From Burkholderia sp. SRS-46 (GTDB lineage: Bacteria; Pseudomonadota; Gammaproteobacteria; Burkholderiales; Burkholderiaceae), in assembly GCF_004343775.1 (NCBI RefSeq), contig NZ_PTXL01000008.1:186001-250000 (forward strand): a stretch of 64,000 bases of DNA, given 5' to 3'. The stretch's first letter is position 1. The number at the start of each line of letters is the position of its first letter. Positions 1-8,508 of this stretch are shown here, piece after piece. The notes beneath the pieces were generated by a model, which was given only the letters and a program-made list of their open reading frames with translations, had not been told where the DNA came from and ran no database searches. The translations under genes and the position numbers were made by a program.

Positions 1-1
1 G

Positions 2-928
2 CTCGACGCGCACGGCGATCGCGTCAATGCCGCGCATGCACGCTATCTCGACGTGCGCCGCCTGCTGCTGCTCGGGCGCCTCGACGACGCCGAGCGCGCG
101 CTGGCCTGCGTCGACCCCGCGCCGCTGCCCGCGGCATCGCGCGCCGCGCACGAGCTGGTCGCCGCGGGCATCGCGATGCGGCGCATCCGCCCGCATGCGG
201 CACGCGCGGCGCTTGACCGCGCGCGGCAAGCCGCGCACGACGCCGGCATCGCCGCGCTGACGGCCGAGGTCGACGGCACCCGCCGCACCCTCGACACACC
301 GGCCGCACGACTGATCGCGCGCGGCGACGCACGACTCCTGCTGCTCGACGACGTGGAAGCGCTGCTGGCGTCGAACGCCGTCGTCGTGGACGCCTGCCGC
401 CACGCCGTGCGCGACGCGCGCACGACGATCCCGCTCGCGCGGCGGCCGGTGCTGTTCGTGCTCGCCCGCGCGCTCGGCGAGGCGTGGCCGGCCGACGTGC
501 CGAGGGATGCGCTCGTCGCCGCCGCGTTTCGCGCGAAGCACGCGGACGAATCGCATCGCGCGCGCCTGCGCGTGGAGATCGGCCGGCTGCGCGCGATGCT
601 GCGGCCGCTCGCGAAGGTGACGGCGACGCCGCGCGGATTCGCGCTCGAGCCGCACGGCGCGCGCGAGGTGGTCGTGCTCGCGCGCCCGGTCGACGAGCAG
701 CATGCGGCGGTGCTCGCCCTCCTCGGCGACGGCGAAGCGTGGTCGAGTTCCGCGCTGGCGCTCGCGCTCGACGCCAGCCAGCGCACCATGCAGCGCGCGC
801 TCGACGCGCTCGCGCAAGCCGGCAAGGTGCAGACGCTCGGCCGCGGGCGGGCGCGCCGCTGGACGACGCCGCCGGTGCCCGCATTCGCGACGACCTTGTT
901 ACTCCCCGCTCCGCTGCCCGGCGACTAG
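2..928 (+). CDS. Winged-helix transcriptional regulator, 5' end outside window (partial)
   Basis: The reading frame is open from base 2 to the stop at 926-928, so the true start lies upstream of the window; GTG 53 is only an internal codon. The visible 308 codons start with an Ala/Arg-rich helical stretch. A segment around codons 180-218 has the look of an OmpR/BTAD-type winged helix (RLRVEIGRLRAML, then TATPRGFALEP). A second HTH-like segment near the C-terminus reads LALDASQRTMQRALDALA. Two DNA-binding-like domains suggest a regulator, but ligand and target genes cannot be told from the sequence. It ends 31 bases before the next gene on the same strand. Family level only. Confidence 0.6.
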   Translation, partial: LDAHGDRVNAAHARYLDVRRLLLLGRLDDAERALACVDPAPLPAASRAAHELVAAGIAMRRIRPHAARAALDRARQAAHDAGIAALTAEVDGTRRTLDTPAARLIARGDARLLLLDDVEALLASNAVVVDACRHAVRDARTTIPLARRPVLFVLARALGEAWPADVPRDALVAAAFRAKHADESHRARLRVEIGRLRAMLRPLAKVTATPRGFALEPHGAREVVVLARPVDEQHAAVLALLGDGEAWSSSALALALDASQRTMQRALDALAQAGKVQTLGRGRARRWTTPPVPAFATTLLLPAPLPGD

Positions 929-959
929 GATGTCGTTACCCAACGACGAGGATGCCGAC

Positions 960-1625
960 ATGAAACGCTCCACCGCAGACATCATCCGTGAATATGGCCC
1001 GTTCCCCGGCGTCGAAGGCGTGCATGGCGTCACGTTCGACGGCCGCAACGTCTGGTTCGCGTCCGGCGACCGGCTGAATGCGCTCGACCCCGACAGCGGC
1101 GCGACGCTGCGCTCGCTCGACGTCGCCGCGCATGCGGGCACGGCGTTCGACGGCCGGCACCTGTTCCAGATCGTCGAGAACCGCATCGAGAAGCTCGATC
1201 CGCAGACCGGCCAGGTGCTCGCGACGATCCCCGCGCCCGGCAACGGCGGCGACTCGGGGCTCGCGTGGGCCGAAGGGGCGCTGTGGGTCGGCGAATATCG
1301 CGCGCGGAAGATTCATCAGATCGATCCGCAGACGGGCGCGCTGCTGCGCACGATCGAATCCAACCGCTTCGTCACGGGCGTGACCTGGGTCGACGGCGAG
1401 CTGTGGCACGGCACCTGGGAAAACGATGCGAGCGAGCTGCGGCGGATCGATCCGCACTCGGGACAGGTGCTCGAACGCGTCGAGATGCCGCCGGGCGTCG
1501 GCGTGTCGGGGCTCGAATCCGACGGCGGCGCGCGGTTCTTCTGCGGCGGCGGCGACAGCGGCAAGGTGCGGGCCGTGCGCCGCCCCGCGCACGCCGCGGC
1601 GCCGGGCGATTCGACGGACCGCTAG
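960..1625 (+). CDS. Beta-propeller protein, Vgb/SMP-30/glutamine cyclotransferase-like
   Basis: The product is 221 aa. The ATG at 960 was chosen because a GAGGA ribosome site sits seven bases upstream and the repeats begin soon after. It contains about five propeller-blade repeats of the form DGxxLWxxxxxxxxIxxIDPxTGxxLxTI, for example LDPQTGQVLATI and IDPQTGALLRTI. Such repeats occur in virginiamycin B lyase-like, SMP-30-like and glutaminyl cyclotransferase-like proteins. There is no signal peptide, so it is probably cytoplasmic. Catalytic residues of a specific family could not be assigned, so substrate and reaction are unknown. The Ala/Pro-rich last 15 residues look disordered. Confidence 0.65.
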   Translation: MKRSTADIIREYGPFPGVEGVHGVTFDGRNVWFASGDRLNALDPDSGATLRSLDVAAHAGTAFDGRHLFQIVENRIEKLDPQTGQVLATIPAPGNGGDSGLAWAEGALWVGEYRARKIHQIDPQTGALLRTIESNRFVTGVTWVDGELWHGTWENDASELRRIDPHSGQVLERVEMPPGVGVSGLESDGGARFFCGGGDSGKVRAVRRPAHAAAPGDSTDR

Positions 1626-1757
1626 GCGGCGCATTGCCGACGACTCGGCGACCCGGCAGCCGCCCGGCGTTGCTCGCCGAGTGCAGGAATGAACAAGACG
1701 ACGCCGCGCCGACACCGCTAAGATGCGCGCTCGTCAGCAATTCAGCCGGAGAAGTCG

Positions 1758-2726
1758 ATGCAGCGCGGTGTGGTGTATGGGGTATTGGCGGGAGCCCTGT
1801 GGGGCATGGTGTTTCTGGTCCCGAAACTGTTGACCGACTTCTCGCCGCTGCTGCTGAGCGCCGGGCGCTACGCGATGTACGGCCTCGTGTCGGTCGCGGC
1901 CGCGCTGCCGGTCGCGCGTTCGCTGCTCGCGCGCCTCACCCGCGAGGATTTCGTCGCGCTCGTGAAGCTCGCGCTGGTCGGCAACGTCGCGTACTACATG
2001 CTGCTGTCCGGCGCGGTGCACCTGATCGGCATCGCGCCGAGCTCGCTGATCGTCGGCGTGCTGCCCGTGACGGTCACGCTCGCCGGCCTCGGCGACCACG
2101 GCGCGGTGCCGCTCAAGCGGCTCGCAGGTCCGCTCGCGCTGGTCGTCGCGGGCATCGCGTGCATCAACATCGACCTGTTCACGTCCGAGGCCGCGCATGC
2201 GACGACGCTCGCGCAAAAGCTCGCGGGCATCGCGTGCGCGGCGGGCGCGCTCGCGAGCTGGACCTGGTACGCGGTCGCCAACGCACGCTACCTGCAGCGC
2301 CACCACCATTTCGGCGGCAACGAGTGGTCGGTGCTGTGGGGCGTCGTGACCGGGATGATCGGCGGGCTGTGCTGGATCGCGATCCTCGCGCTGCCGGCCG
2401 GCACGGTGCAGCAGGCGCTGCCGGCGTCGCGCTGGCAGCTGTTCTGGCTGCTGAACCTCGGCCTCGCGATCGGCGCGTCGTGGCTCGGCAACGGCTTGTG
2501 GAACGCCGCGTCGAAACGGCTGCCGCTCACGCTGTCGGGCCAACTGATCGTGTTCGAGACCGTGTTCGCGCTGCTGTACGGGTTCGTCTACGACCATCGC
2601 CTGCCGCGCGTGCTCGAGATCGCGGCGCTCGTGCTGCTGCTCGCGGGCGTCTACGGCTCGGTGCGCCAGCACAGCAGCACGCACGCCGACGACGATCCGT
2701 TGAATACGAACCTCACCGCGCACTGA
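1758..2726 (+). CDS. DMT-superfamily (EamA) transporter
   Basis: The 322-aa protein has about ten hydrophobic segments in two halves, the layout of drug/metabolite (EamA-type) exporters of the inner membrane. It starts MQRGVVYGVLAGALWGMVF; the small-residue-rich first helix followed by Trp-Gly is usual in the family. GGAGAAGTCG lies just before the ATG. The C-terminal tail after the last helix is short and polar. Substrate is not predictable; members export amino acids, nucleosides or metabolites. The gene stands alone and is convergent with rnfH. Confidence 0.85.
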   Translation: MQRGVVYGVLAGALWGMVFLVPKLLTDFSPLLLSAGRYAMYGLVSVAAALPVARSLLARLTREDFVALVKLALVGNVAYYMLLSGAVHLIGIAPSSLIVGVLPVTVTLAGLGDHGAVPLKRLAGPLALVVAGIACINIDLFTSEAAHATTLAQKLAGIACAAGALASWTWYAVANARYLQRHHHFGGNEWSVLWGVVTGMIGGLCWIAILALPAGTVQQALPASRWQLFWLLNLGLAIGASWLGNGLWNAASKRLPLTLSGQLIVFETVFALLYGFVYDHRLPRVLEIAALVLLLAGVYGSVRQHSSTHADDDPLNTNLTAH

Positions 2727-2802
2727 GCGCGGCGGGTTTCATCGGACGAATGGACGGCGGATCACGGGCGTCAATGCGATTCGCGACAGCGGGCCGCGCG
2801 GG

Positions 2803-3126
2803 TCAGCGCGAATCCTTGTGCTGCCACTTGCGCCCCTCGACGGAGCCGTCGCGGCGGGTTTTCTCGACGCGGCGCTGGCGCGCGAGCTTCGGATCGACGA
2901 TCAGCGGCCGGTAGATCTCGACGCGGTCGTGGTCGGCGAGTGGCGCGTCGAGCGGCGCAAGCTTGCCGAATACGCCGGTTTTCGCCTGGCCGAGATCGAT
3001 CTCCGGATGCAGCGCAAGCACGCCGCTCGCGTCGATCGCATCGCGGACGGTCGCGCCGTCCGGCAGCGTCACCGGGATCAGCGACTGGCGCTCCGGCAGC
3101 GCGTAGCAGACTTCGATCGACAGCAT
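2803..3126 (-). CDS. rnfH: RnfH/RatB family ubiquitin-like-fold protein
   Basis: The 107-aa product begins MLSIEVCYALPERQSLIPV, with motifs TVRDAIDASGVL and VGVFGK-like VFGKLAPLD, then DHDRVEIYRPLIVDPKLAR. These are typical of the small beta-grasp RnfH family (RatB in Escherichia coli). The ATG at 3126 was preferred to upstream codons because the conserved family start matches it. It follows ratA by four bases on the same strand, the usual pairing. The pair has been described as a toxin-antitoxin-like module, but an antitoxin role for RnfH is not proven. The C-terminus is Lys/Arg-rich. Confidence 0.85.
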   Translation of the reverse strand: MLSIEVCYALPERQSLIPVTLPDGATVRDAIDASGVLALHPEIDLGQAKTGVFGKLAPLDAPLADHDRVEIYRPLIVDPKLARQRRVEKTRRDGSVEGRKWQHKDSR

Positions 3127-3130
3127 CGCG

Positions 3131-3568
3131 TCACCCCTTCCCGTAGCGCTGGTCGGCCCGCTTGACGAACGAATCGACGAACGTGTTCGCGATATGGCTG
3201 AACACCGGCCCGATGATCTTCTCGAGCAGGATGTTCGAGAACTCATAGTGCAGCGAAAACTCGATCTTGCACGCGTCGGCGCGCAGCGGCGTGAAGCGCC
3301 ACGAGCCGGTGAACTTCTTGAACGGGCCGTCCGCGAACTCCATGTCGATCCGCGTCGGGCGCTGCTGCGAGTTGCGGGTCGCGAAATGCTGCTTGATGCC
3401 CTTGAAGTTGATGTCGATGCGCGCCTCCATCCCGTTCTCGTCCTGACGGCGGATCTCGATGCCGCCGCACCAGGGCAGGAAATTGGGGTAGTCGGCCACG
3501 TCGGTGACGAGGTCGAACATCTGTTCCGCCGAGTGACGGATCAATACGGTTTTCTGGACATCTGCCAT
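3131..3568 (-). CDS. ratA: RatA-type ribosome association toxin / Coq10-like START protein
   Basis: The 145-aa protein has the START/polyketide cyclase-like fold sequence of the RatA/Coq10 family. It starts MADVQKTVLIRHSAEQMFDL, followed by DVADYPNFLPWCGG. In E. coli RatA binds the 50S subunit and blocks 70S assembly, while mitochondrial Coq10 homologues bind ubiquinone; either role is possible here. The ATG at 3568 fits the family N-terminus, whereas a longer reading would add 11 non-conserved residues. It is divergent from smpB across a 97-base spacer, a common arrangement in beta- and gamma-proteobacteria. Confidence 0.85.
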   Translation of the reverse strand: MADVQKTVLIRHSAEQMFDLVTDVADYPNFLPWCGGIEIRRQDENGMEARIDINFKGIKQHFATRNSQQRPTRIDMEFADGPFKKFTGSWRFTPLRADACKIEFSLHYEFSNILLEKIIGPVFSHIANTFVDSFVKRADQRYGKG

Positions 3569-3665
3569 AAATCGCGCGGCATCGCAAAGGTGAGAACGCA
3601 AGCCGGGCGATTCCCGCCCTGCTTTGCTAAAATCGTGATTTTAAACGAGTTGGCCCAATCCTTTC

Positions 3666-4112
3666 ATGAGCATCATCGACAACAGGAAAGCGCACTTCGA
3701 TTACCACATCGAGGAACGCTACGAGGCGGGGCTCGTGCTCGAGGGCTGGGAGGTCAAGGCGTTGCGCGCCGGCCGCGGCCAGATCAAGGAAGGCTACGTG
3801 GTCGTGAAGAACGCCGAGATCTTCCTGATCGGCACCCACATCAGCCCGCTGCCCGAAGCCTCGACGCACATCAAGCCCGATCCGGTGCGCACGCGCAAGC
3901 TGCTGCTGCATGCCGAGGAGATCAAGAAGCTGATCGGCAAGGTCGAGCAGCGCGGCTACACGCTCGTGCCGCTGAACTTCCACTACAAGGGCGGCCGCGT
4001 GAAATGCGACATCGGCCTTGCGAAGGGCAAGAAGCTGCACGACAAGCGCGAAACCGAGAAAAAGCGCGACTGGGAGCGCGAGAAGGCACGCATCATGCGC
4101 GCCGGCACCTGA
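3666..4112 (+). CDS. smpB: SsrA-binding protein SmpB
   Basis: The 148-aa protein matches the usual SmpB length. Family signatures are visible: NRKAHFDYHIEERYEAGLVL near the start, GWEVKALRAGR, then THISPLPEAS, and a basic C-terminal tail KRETEKKRDWEREKARIMR that enters the ribosomal A site. SmpB binds tmRNA and delivers it to stalled ribosomes for trans-translation. The tmRNA gene itself is not in this window. A hairpin terminator follows 24 bases after the stop. Confidence 0.97.
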   Translation: MSIIDNRKAHFDYHIEERYEAGLVLEGWEVKALRAGRGQIKEGYVVVKNAEIFLIGTHISPLPEASTHIKPDPVRTRKLLLHAEEIKKLIGKVEQRGYTLVPLNFHYKGGRVKCDIGLAKGKKLHDKRETEKKRDWEREKARIMRAGT

Positions 4113-4136
4113 CGCGCACCACCGTTCCCGCACATG

Positions 4137-4163
4137 CAACGGCCCGCTCGAAGCGGGCCGTTG
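4137..4163. terminator. Hairpin terminator between convergent smpB and SPFH gene
   Basis: A perfect 12-bp inverted repeat (CAACGGCCCGCT, loop CGA, AGCGGGCCGTTG) is followed on the plus strand by TCATTT. It sits just after smpB and could serve both converging transcripts. The U-run is weak, so efficiency is uncertain. Confidence 0.7.
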
Positions 4164-4295
4164 TCATTTCATCACGCGGATAGTGCGCGTAGCGAAAGCC
4201 GGGGCGCGAACGAGCGGCGCCGGCCCGCGATCAGGCGGCAATTCGCCGCACCCCCGCGGCCCCGGGCAGCGGCGGCACCGCCGCAAACCCGCCGA

Positions 4296-5243
4296 TCAAG
4301 GCTTGCCGGCCGGCGCACCGGAAGCCGCCGGCGCCGCACGCTTGACGATCGACAGCGCCGATGCGATCGCGGTGCCGAGATCCGACAGGTTCGACGGCAC
4401 GATCAGCGTGTTGCCCTGCTTCGCGAGATTCGAGAACGCGCCGACGTACTGCTCGGCGACCTTCAGGTTCACCGCGTCCATCCCGCCCTGCGACTGGATC
4501 GCGTTCGCGATCTTCTGGATCGCCTGCGCATTCGCCTCGGCCACCGCGAGAATCGCGGCCGCCTCGCCCTGCGCCTGGTTGATCGCCGCCTGCCGCTCGC
4601 CCTCGGATTTCTGGATCGCCGCCTCGCGCGCACCGGATGCGAGGTTGATCTGCTCCTGCTTGCGGCCTTCGGACGCCGCGATCAGCGCGCGCTTCTCGCG
4701 CTCGGCGGTGATCTGCGCCTGCATCGCGTGCAGGATTTCCTTCGGCGGCGTGAGGTCCTTGATCTCGTAGCGCAACACCTTCACGCCCCAGTTCGCCGCG
4801 GCCTGGTCCAGCGCCGACACGATGTTGTGGTTGATGAAGTCGCGCTCCTCGAACGTCTTGTCGAGCTCGAGCTTGCCGACCACGGAACGCAATGTCGTCT
4901 GCGCGAGCTGCGTGATCGCGAGCACGAAGTTGCTCGACCCGTACGACGCCTTCATCGGATCGGTCACCTGGAAATACAGCACGCCGTCGACCTGCAGCTG
5001 CGTGTTGTCGCGCGTGATGCAGACCTGGCTCGGCACGTCGAGCGGAATTTCCTTCAGCACGTGCCGGTACGCGATGCGGTCGACGAACGGCAAGACGATG
5101 TTCAGGCCCGGCGACAGCGTCGCGTGATAGCGCCCGAAGCGTTCGAGCACCCATGCGTGCTGCTGCGGCACGATCTTCACCGTCTTCGACACGATCACGA
5201 TGGCAATGACGAGCAGGACGACCCAGATGATCAGCGAGTCCAT
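4296..5243 (-). CDS. SPFH/band 7 (stomatin/QmcA-like) membrane protein
   Basis: The product is 315 aa with one N-terminal membrane helix (IIWVVLLVIAIVIVSKTVKI, residues about 5-24). An SPFH domain follows: VPQQHAWVLERFGRYHATLS, LPFVDRIAYRHVLKE, and a long Ala/Glu/Gln-rich coiled-coil region (AEREKRALIAASEGRKQ, KSEGERQAAINQAQGEAAA). Stomatin/QmcA proteins form large oligomers on the inner membrane and influence proteases or membrane microdomains. The downstream partner of such genes is usually an NfeD protein, and one lies 31 bases upstream on the same strand, supporting a two-gene operon. Confidence 0.9.
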   Translation of the reverse strand: MDSLIIWVVLLVIAIVIVSKTVKIVPQQHAWVLERFGRYHATLSPGLNIVLPFVDRIAYRHVLKEIPLDVPSQVCITRDNTQLQVDGVLYFQVTDPMKASYGSSNFVLAITQLAQTTLRSVVGKLELDKTFEERDFINHNIVSALDQAAANWGVKVLRYEIKDLTPPKEILHAMQAQITAEREKRALIAASEGRKQEQINLASGAREAAIQKSEGERQAAINQAQGEAAAILAVAEANAQAIQKIANAIQSQGGMDAVNLKVAEQYVGAFSNLAKQGNTLIVPSNLSDLGTAIASALSIVKRAAPAASGAPAGKP

Positions 5244-5274
5244 GAAGCGTTCCCTCCTTGTTGTCAGCGGACGA

Positions 5275-5709
5275 TCAGACCGCGGGTTTCGCTACGACCA
5301 CGAGACAGTTGCCGCGCACGGCGCTCACCTGGTAAAGGCGCGCGTCGTCGCGTTCGCCGTCGGCCAGCTCGACATCCCATTCGGCGCCCCGGTACTGCAC
5401 GCGCGCGCGGCGATCGCGCCACGCGTCGACCGTGACGGTCGCGCCGATATCGAGATTGATGTCCGGATTGGCCGATGCGTCGCGCTTCTGCCCGCGCCCG
5501 AGCCCCGAGCGGCGCAGCACGATCATCGCGGCGATCGCCACCCCGGCGGCGGCCGCGAACTGCACGTGCGGCGGGAAGCCGGCCACCTGCAGCAGGCCGC
5601 CGGCGAGGAACCCGAGCGCGATCATCAACAGATTGAACGTGCCGGTCAGCAGCTCGCCGACGACCAGCACACCCACCCCGATCCACCAGAACAGATGCCC
5701 CGACATCAT
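5275..5709 (-). CDS. NfeD-family membrane protein
   Basis: The 144-aa protein has three to four N-terminal hydrophobic segments (FWWIGVGVLVVGELLTG, LLMIALGFLAGGLLQVAGF, FAAAAGVAIAAMIVL). A small soluble OB-fold-like domain with GATVTVDAW, VQYRGAEWDVEL and LVVVAKP follows; this is the NfeD C-terminal domain. TAGGAGA just upstream decides the start at 5709, where two ATGs lie in tandem. NfeD proteins partner with SPFH proteins, and the SPFH gene is next in the operon. The short form lacks the ClpP-like protease domain. Confidence 0.85.
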   Translation of the reverse strand: MMSGHLFWWIGVGVLVVGELLTGTFNLLMIALGFLAGGLLQVAGFPPHVQFAAAAGVAIAAMIVLRRSGLGRGQKRDASANPDINLDIGATVTVDAWRDRRARVQYRGAEWDVELADGERDDARLYQVSAVRGNCLVVVAKPAV

Positions 5710-5725
5710 GTGGTCTCCTACAAGC

Positions 5726-5754
5726 AAAAACACCCCGGTGCTTACCGGGGTGTT
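5726..5754 (-). terminator. Intrinsic terminator after ppsA
   Basis: Read on the minus strand, an 11-bp perfect stem (AACACCCCGGT with ACCGGGGTGTT, loop AAGC) is followed by a run of U (UUUUU). It lies about 80 bases after the ppsA stop and just before the nfeD start, separating the two units. Confidence 0.85.
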
Positions 5755-5833
5755 TATAGCATGAACCTTGCGTCTTGCCTTCGGCCTGCAGGCGGGCCAT
5801 GCCGCCCGCCTGCAGGAGGATCGTTACCCGCCG

Positions 5834-8233
5834 TTACTTGCGGTTGGCGAGCGCCTGCCACGTATCGATGATCGTGTCCGGGTTCAGCGAGATCGACACG
5901 ATGCCTTCGTCGGTCAGCCATTGCGCGAAGTCCGGGTGATCGGACGGGCCCTGGCCGCAGATACCGACGTACTTGCCCATCTTGCGGCAGGTGTCGATCG
6001 CACGCTTCAGCAGGAACTTGACCGCCGGGTCGCGCTCGTCGAAGTCGACTGCGAGCAGCTCCATGCCCGAATCGCGATCGAGGCCGAGCGTGAGCTGCGT
6101 GAGGTCGTTCGAGCCGATCGAGAAGCCGTCGAAGTGTTGCAGGAACTCTTCGGCGAGGATCGCGTTGGTCGGCACTTCGCACATCATGATGAGGCGCAGG
6201 TCGTTCTCGCCGCGCTTCAGGCCGAACTTCGCGAGCAGGTTCACGACACGCTCCGCCTGCTTCACGGTCCGCACGAACGGCACCATGATCTCGACGTTCG
6301 ACAGGCCCATCTCGTCACGCACGCGCTTCAGCGCCAGGCACTCCATCTCGAACGCCTGCGCGAAGTCGTCGGCGATGTAGCGCGACGCGCCGCGGAAGCC
6401 CAGCATCGGGTTTTCCTCGTCCGGCTCGTAGCGCGAACCGCCGATCAGCTTCTTGTACTCGTTCGACTTGAAGTCGGACATGCGCACGATCACGGGCTTC
6501 GGGTAGAACGCCGCGGCGATCGTCGCGATGCCTTCCGTCAGCTTGTCGACGTAGAACGCGCGCGGCGACGCGTGGCCGCGCGCAACGCTCTCGACCGCCT
6601 TCTTCAGATCCTGGTCGATGTTCGGGTACTCGAGGATCGCCTTCGGGTGCACGCCGATGTTGTTGTTGATGATGAACTCGAGGCGCGCGAGGCCGACACC
6701 GGCGTTCGGCAGCTGCGAGAAGTCGAACGCGAGCTGCGGGTTGCCGACGTTCATCATGATCTTCACCGGGATTTCCGGCAGTTCGCCGCGCTGCACTTCG
6801 GTGACTTCCGTCTCGAGCAGCCCGTCGTAGATCTTGCCTTCGTCGCCTTCCGCGCACGACACGGTGACGAGCGCGCCATCCTTCAGGATGTCGGTCGCGT
6901 CGCCGCAGCCGACCACCGCCGGCACGCCGAGCTCACGCGCGATGATCGCCGCGTGGCAGGTCCGGCCGCCACGGTTCGTGACGATCGCCGCCGCGCGCTT
7001 CATCACCGGCTCCCAGTTCGGGTCGGTCATGTCGGCAACCAGCACGTCGCCCGGCTGCACGCGTTCCATTTCCGACGGATCCTGGATCACGCGCACGGGG
7101 CCCGCGCCGATCTTCTGGCCGATCGCACGGCCCGTCGCCAGCACCTGCGACTGGCCCTTCAGCTTGAAGCGCTGCTCGGCCTTGCCGCTCGCCTGGCTCT
7201 TCACCGTTTCCGGACGCGCCTGCAGGATGAAGATCTTGCCGTCGCGGCCGTCCCTGCCCCACTCGATGTCCATCGGGCGCTGGTAGTGCTTCTCGATGAT
7301 CACCGCGTACTTCGCCAGCTCGATCACGTCGGCATCGGTGATCGAGTAGCGGTTGCGCTGCTCGTGCGGCACGTCGACCGTCTTCACGCGGCCCGGCTCG
7401 CCCGGCTGCGTGAACTCCATCTTGATCAGCTTCGAGCCGATCGAGCGGCGGATGATCGGGTACTTGTCCTGCGCGAGCGTGGTCTTGAACACATAGAACT
7501 CGTCCGGGTTCACCGCGCCCTGCACGACGGTTTCGCCCAGGCCGTAGCTCGACGTGATGAACACGGCGTCCTTGAAGCCCGATTCGGTGTCGATCGTGAA
7601 CATCACGCCGGCCGCGCCGACGTCCGAGCGAACCATGCGCTGCACGCCGGCCGACAGCGCGACCTCGGCGTGCGTGAAGCCCTTGTGGACGCGGTACGAG
7701 ATCGCGCGGTCGTTGTAGAGCGACGCGAACACGTGCTTCATGCGGTCGAGCACGTCCTCGATGCCGACGACGTTCAGGTACGACTCCTGCTGGCCCGCGA
7801 ACGATGCGTCGGGCAGGTCTTCCGCGGTCGCGGACGAACGCACGGCAAACGACAGCTCTTCCGGCGAGCTGGCCTTCAGGATCTCGAACTGGGCGCGAAT
7901 TTCCTGTTCGAGGCGCGCCTGCATCGGCGCGTCGACGATCCACTTGCGGATTTCGGCACCGGCTTCGGCGAGCGCCTTCACGTCGTCGATGTCGAGCGAC
8001 TCGAGACGCTTGGCGATACGATCGGTGAGGTCGTTGTGCTTGAGGAAATCACGGAAGGCGAGCGCGGTCGTGGCGAAACCGGTGGGTACGCGAACGCCTG
8101 CCTCGGAAAGCTGGCTGATCATCTCGCCGAGCGACGCATTCTTGCCGCCGACGATCTCCACATCGGTCATCCGCAACTGCTCGAACGGAATTACATACGC
8201 CTGGTCCTTTGCGACGTTTGCTGCGTTAGTCAT
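5834..8233 (-). CDS. ppsA: Phosphoenolpyruvate synthase
   Basis: The 799-aa enzyme makes PEP, AMP and phosphate from pyruvate, ATP and water, the entry step of gluconeogenesis from C3 compounds. Order: N-terminal ATP-grasp-like domain (VGGKNASLGEMISQL, residues about 27-41), central phosphohistidine domain (GGRTCHAAIIAREL, catalytic His427), and C-terminal PEP/pyruvate-binding barrel with SIGSNDLTQLTLGLDRDS and catalytic Cys near residue 759 in GICGQGPSDHPDF. The ATG at 8233 gives the normal N-terminus MTNAANVAKDQAYVIPFEQL. It is divergent from its regulator ppsR. Confidence 0.97.
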   Translation of the reverse strand: MTNAANVAKDQAYVIPFEQLRMTDVEIVGGKNASLGEMISQLSEAGVRVPTGFATTALAFRDFLKHNDLTDRIAKRLESLDIDDVKALAEAGAEIRKWIVDAPMQARLEQEIRAQFEILKASSPEELSFAVRSSATAEDLPDASFAGQQESYLNVVGIEDVLDRMKHVFASLYNDRAISYRVHKGFTHAEVALSAGVQRMVRSDVGAAGVMFTIDTESGFKDAVFITSSYGLGETVVQGAVNPDEFYVFKTTLAQDKYPIIRRSIGSKLIKMEFTQPGEPGRVKTVDVPHEQRNRYSITDADVIELAKYAVIIEKHYQRPMDIEWGRDGRDGKIFILQARPETVKSQASGKAEQRFKLKGQSQVLATGRAIGQKIGAGPVRVIQDPSEMERVQPGDVLVADMTDPNWEPVMKRAAAIVTNRGGRTCHAAIIARELGVPAVVGCGDATDILKDGALVTVSCAEGDEGKIYDGLLETEVTEVQRGELPEIPVKIMMNVGNPQLAFDFSQLPNAGVGLARLEFIINNNIGVHPKAILEYPNIDQDLKKAVESVARGHASPRAFYVDKLTEGIATIAAAFYPKPVIVRMSDFKSNEYKKLIGGSRYEPDEENPMLGFRGASRYIADDFAQAFEMECLALKRVRDEMGLSNVEIMVPFVRTVKQAERVVNLLAKFGLKRGENDLRLIMMCEVPTNAILAEEFLQHFDGFSIGSNDLTQLTLGLDRDSGMELLAVDFDERDPAVKFLLKRAIDTCRKMGKYVGICGQGPSDHPDFAQWLTDEGIVSISLNPDTIIDTWQALANRK

Positions 8234-8318
8234 ACAAGCCCCTAAGTGTGAAAAAAATACTCGATCGCGCAAGTGGGCTTGAACGCGGGCGCTTGCAAAA
8301 AGGCGCGGCGCGTCTTGT

Positions 8319-8499
8319 GCAACCTGTTAGATAAACAATCGCGAATGCGGAAGTGCTTCGACCCGAATTGCAAAAATCCCGGCAGAAAGGCGATATTTGA
8401 AGACAAATCGCCGAACTTGCCGGGAATTTTTGGTCGGTTGCGGCAAGCTCGCCGCGCGTGTCGCGCGCCGCCCCCGCAATTGCTTATCCAACAGGTTGC
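8319..8499. repeat. Inverted pair of 21-bp elements flanking the ppsA-ppsR spacer core
   Basis: Bases 8319-8339 on the minus strand and 8479-8499 on the plus strand agree at 19 of 21 positions; the shared core is TTATCYAACAGGTTGC. On the plus strand the element overlaps the predicted -35 and spacer of the ppsR promoter. Confidence 0.75.
8371..8432. repeat. Long interrupted palindrome in ppsA-ppsR spacer
   Basis: The left arm 8371-8394 pairs with the right arm 8407-8432. Runs of pairing are CAAAAAT/ATTTTTG, CCCGGCA/TGCCGGG and GGCGAT/ATCGCC, separated by small mismatched bulges and a 12-base loop. With U-runs on either strand it could also act as a terminator. Confidence 0.65.
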
Positions 8500-8508
8500 C
8501 GCTATTCT
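8480..8508 (+). promoter_or_regulatory. Candidate sigma-70 promoter for ppsR
   Basis: TTGCTT (8480-8485), a 17-base spacer, then TATTCT (8503-8508), about 100 bases before the ppsR start. The fit is moderate and is read by eye only. Confidence 0.45.

Noticed and set aside
4113..4295. tmRNA gene next to smpB
   Set aside because: The 183 bases hold only a terminator hairpin; no tRNA-like ends or tag-coding frame were seen.
5768..8245. An 825-codon frame opposite ppsA
   Set aside because: Same shadow effect; the composition is His/Arg/Val-rich with no fold, and ppsA is unambiguous.
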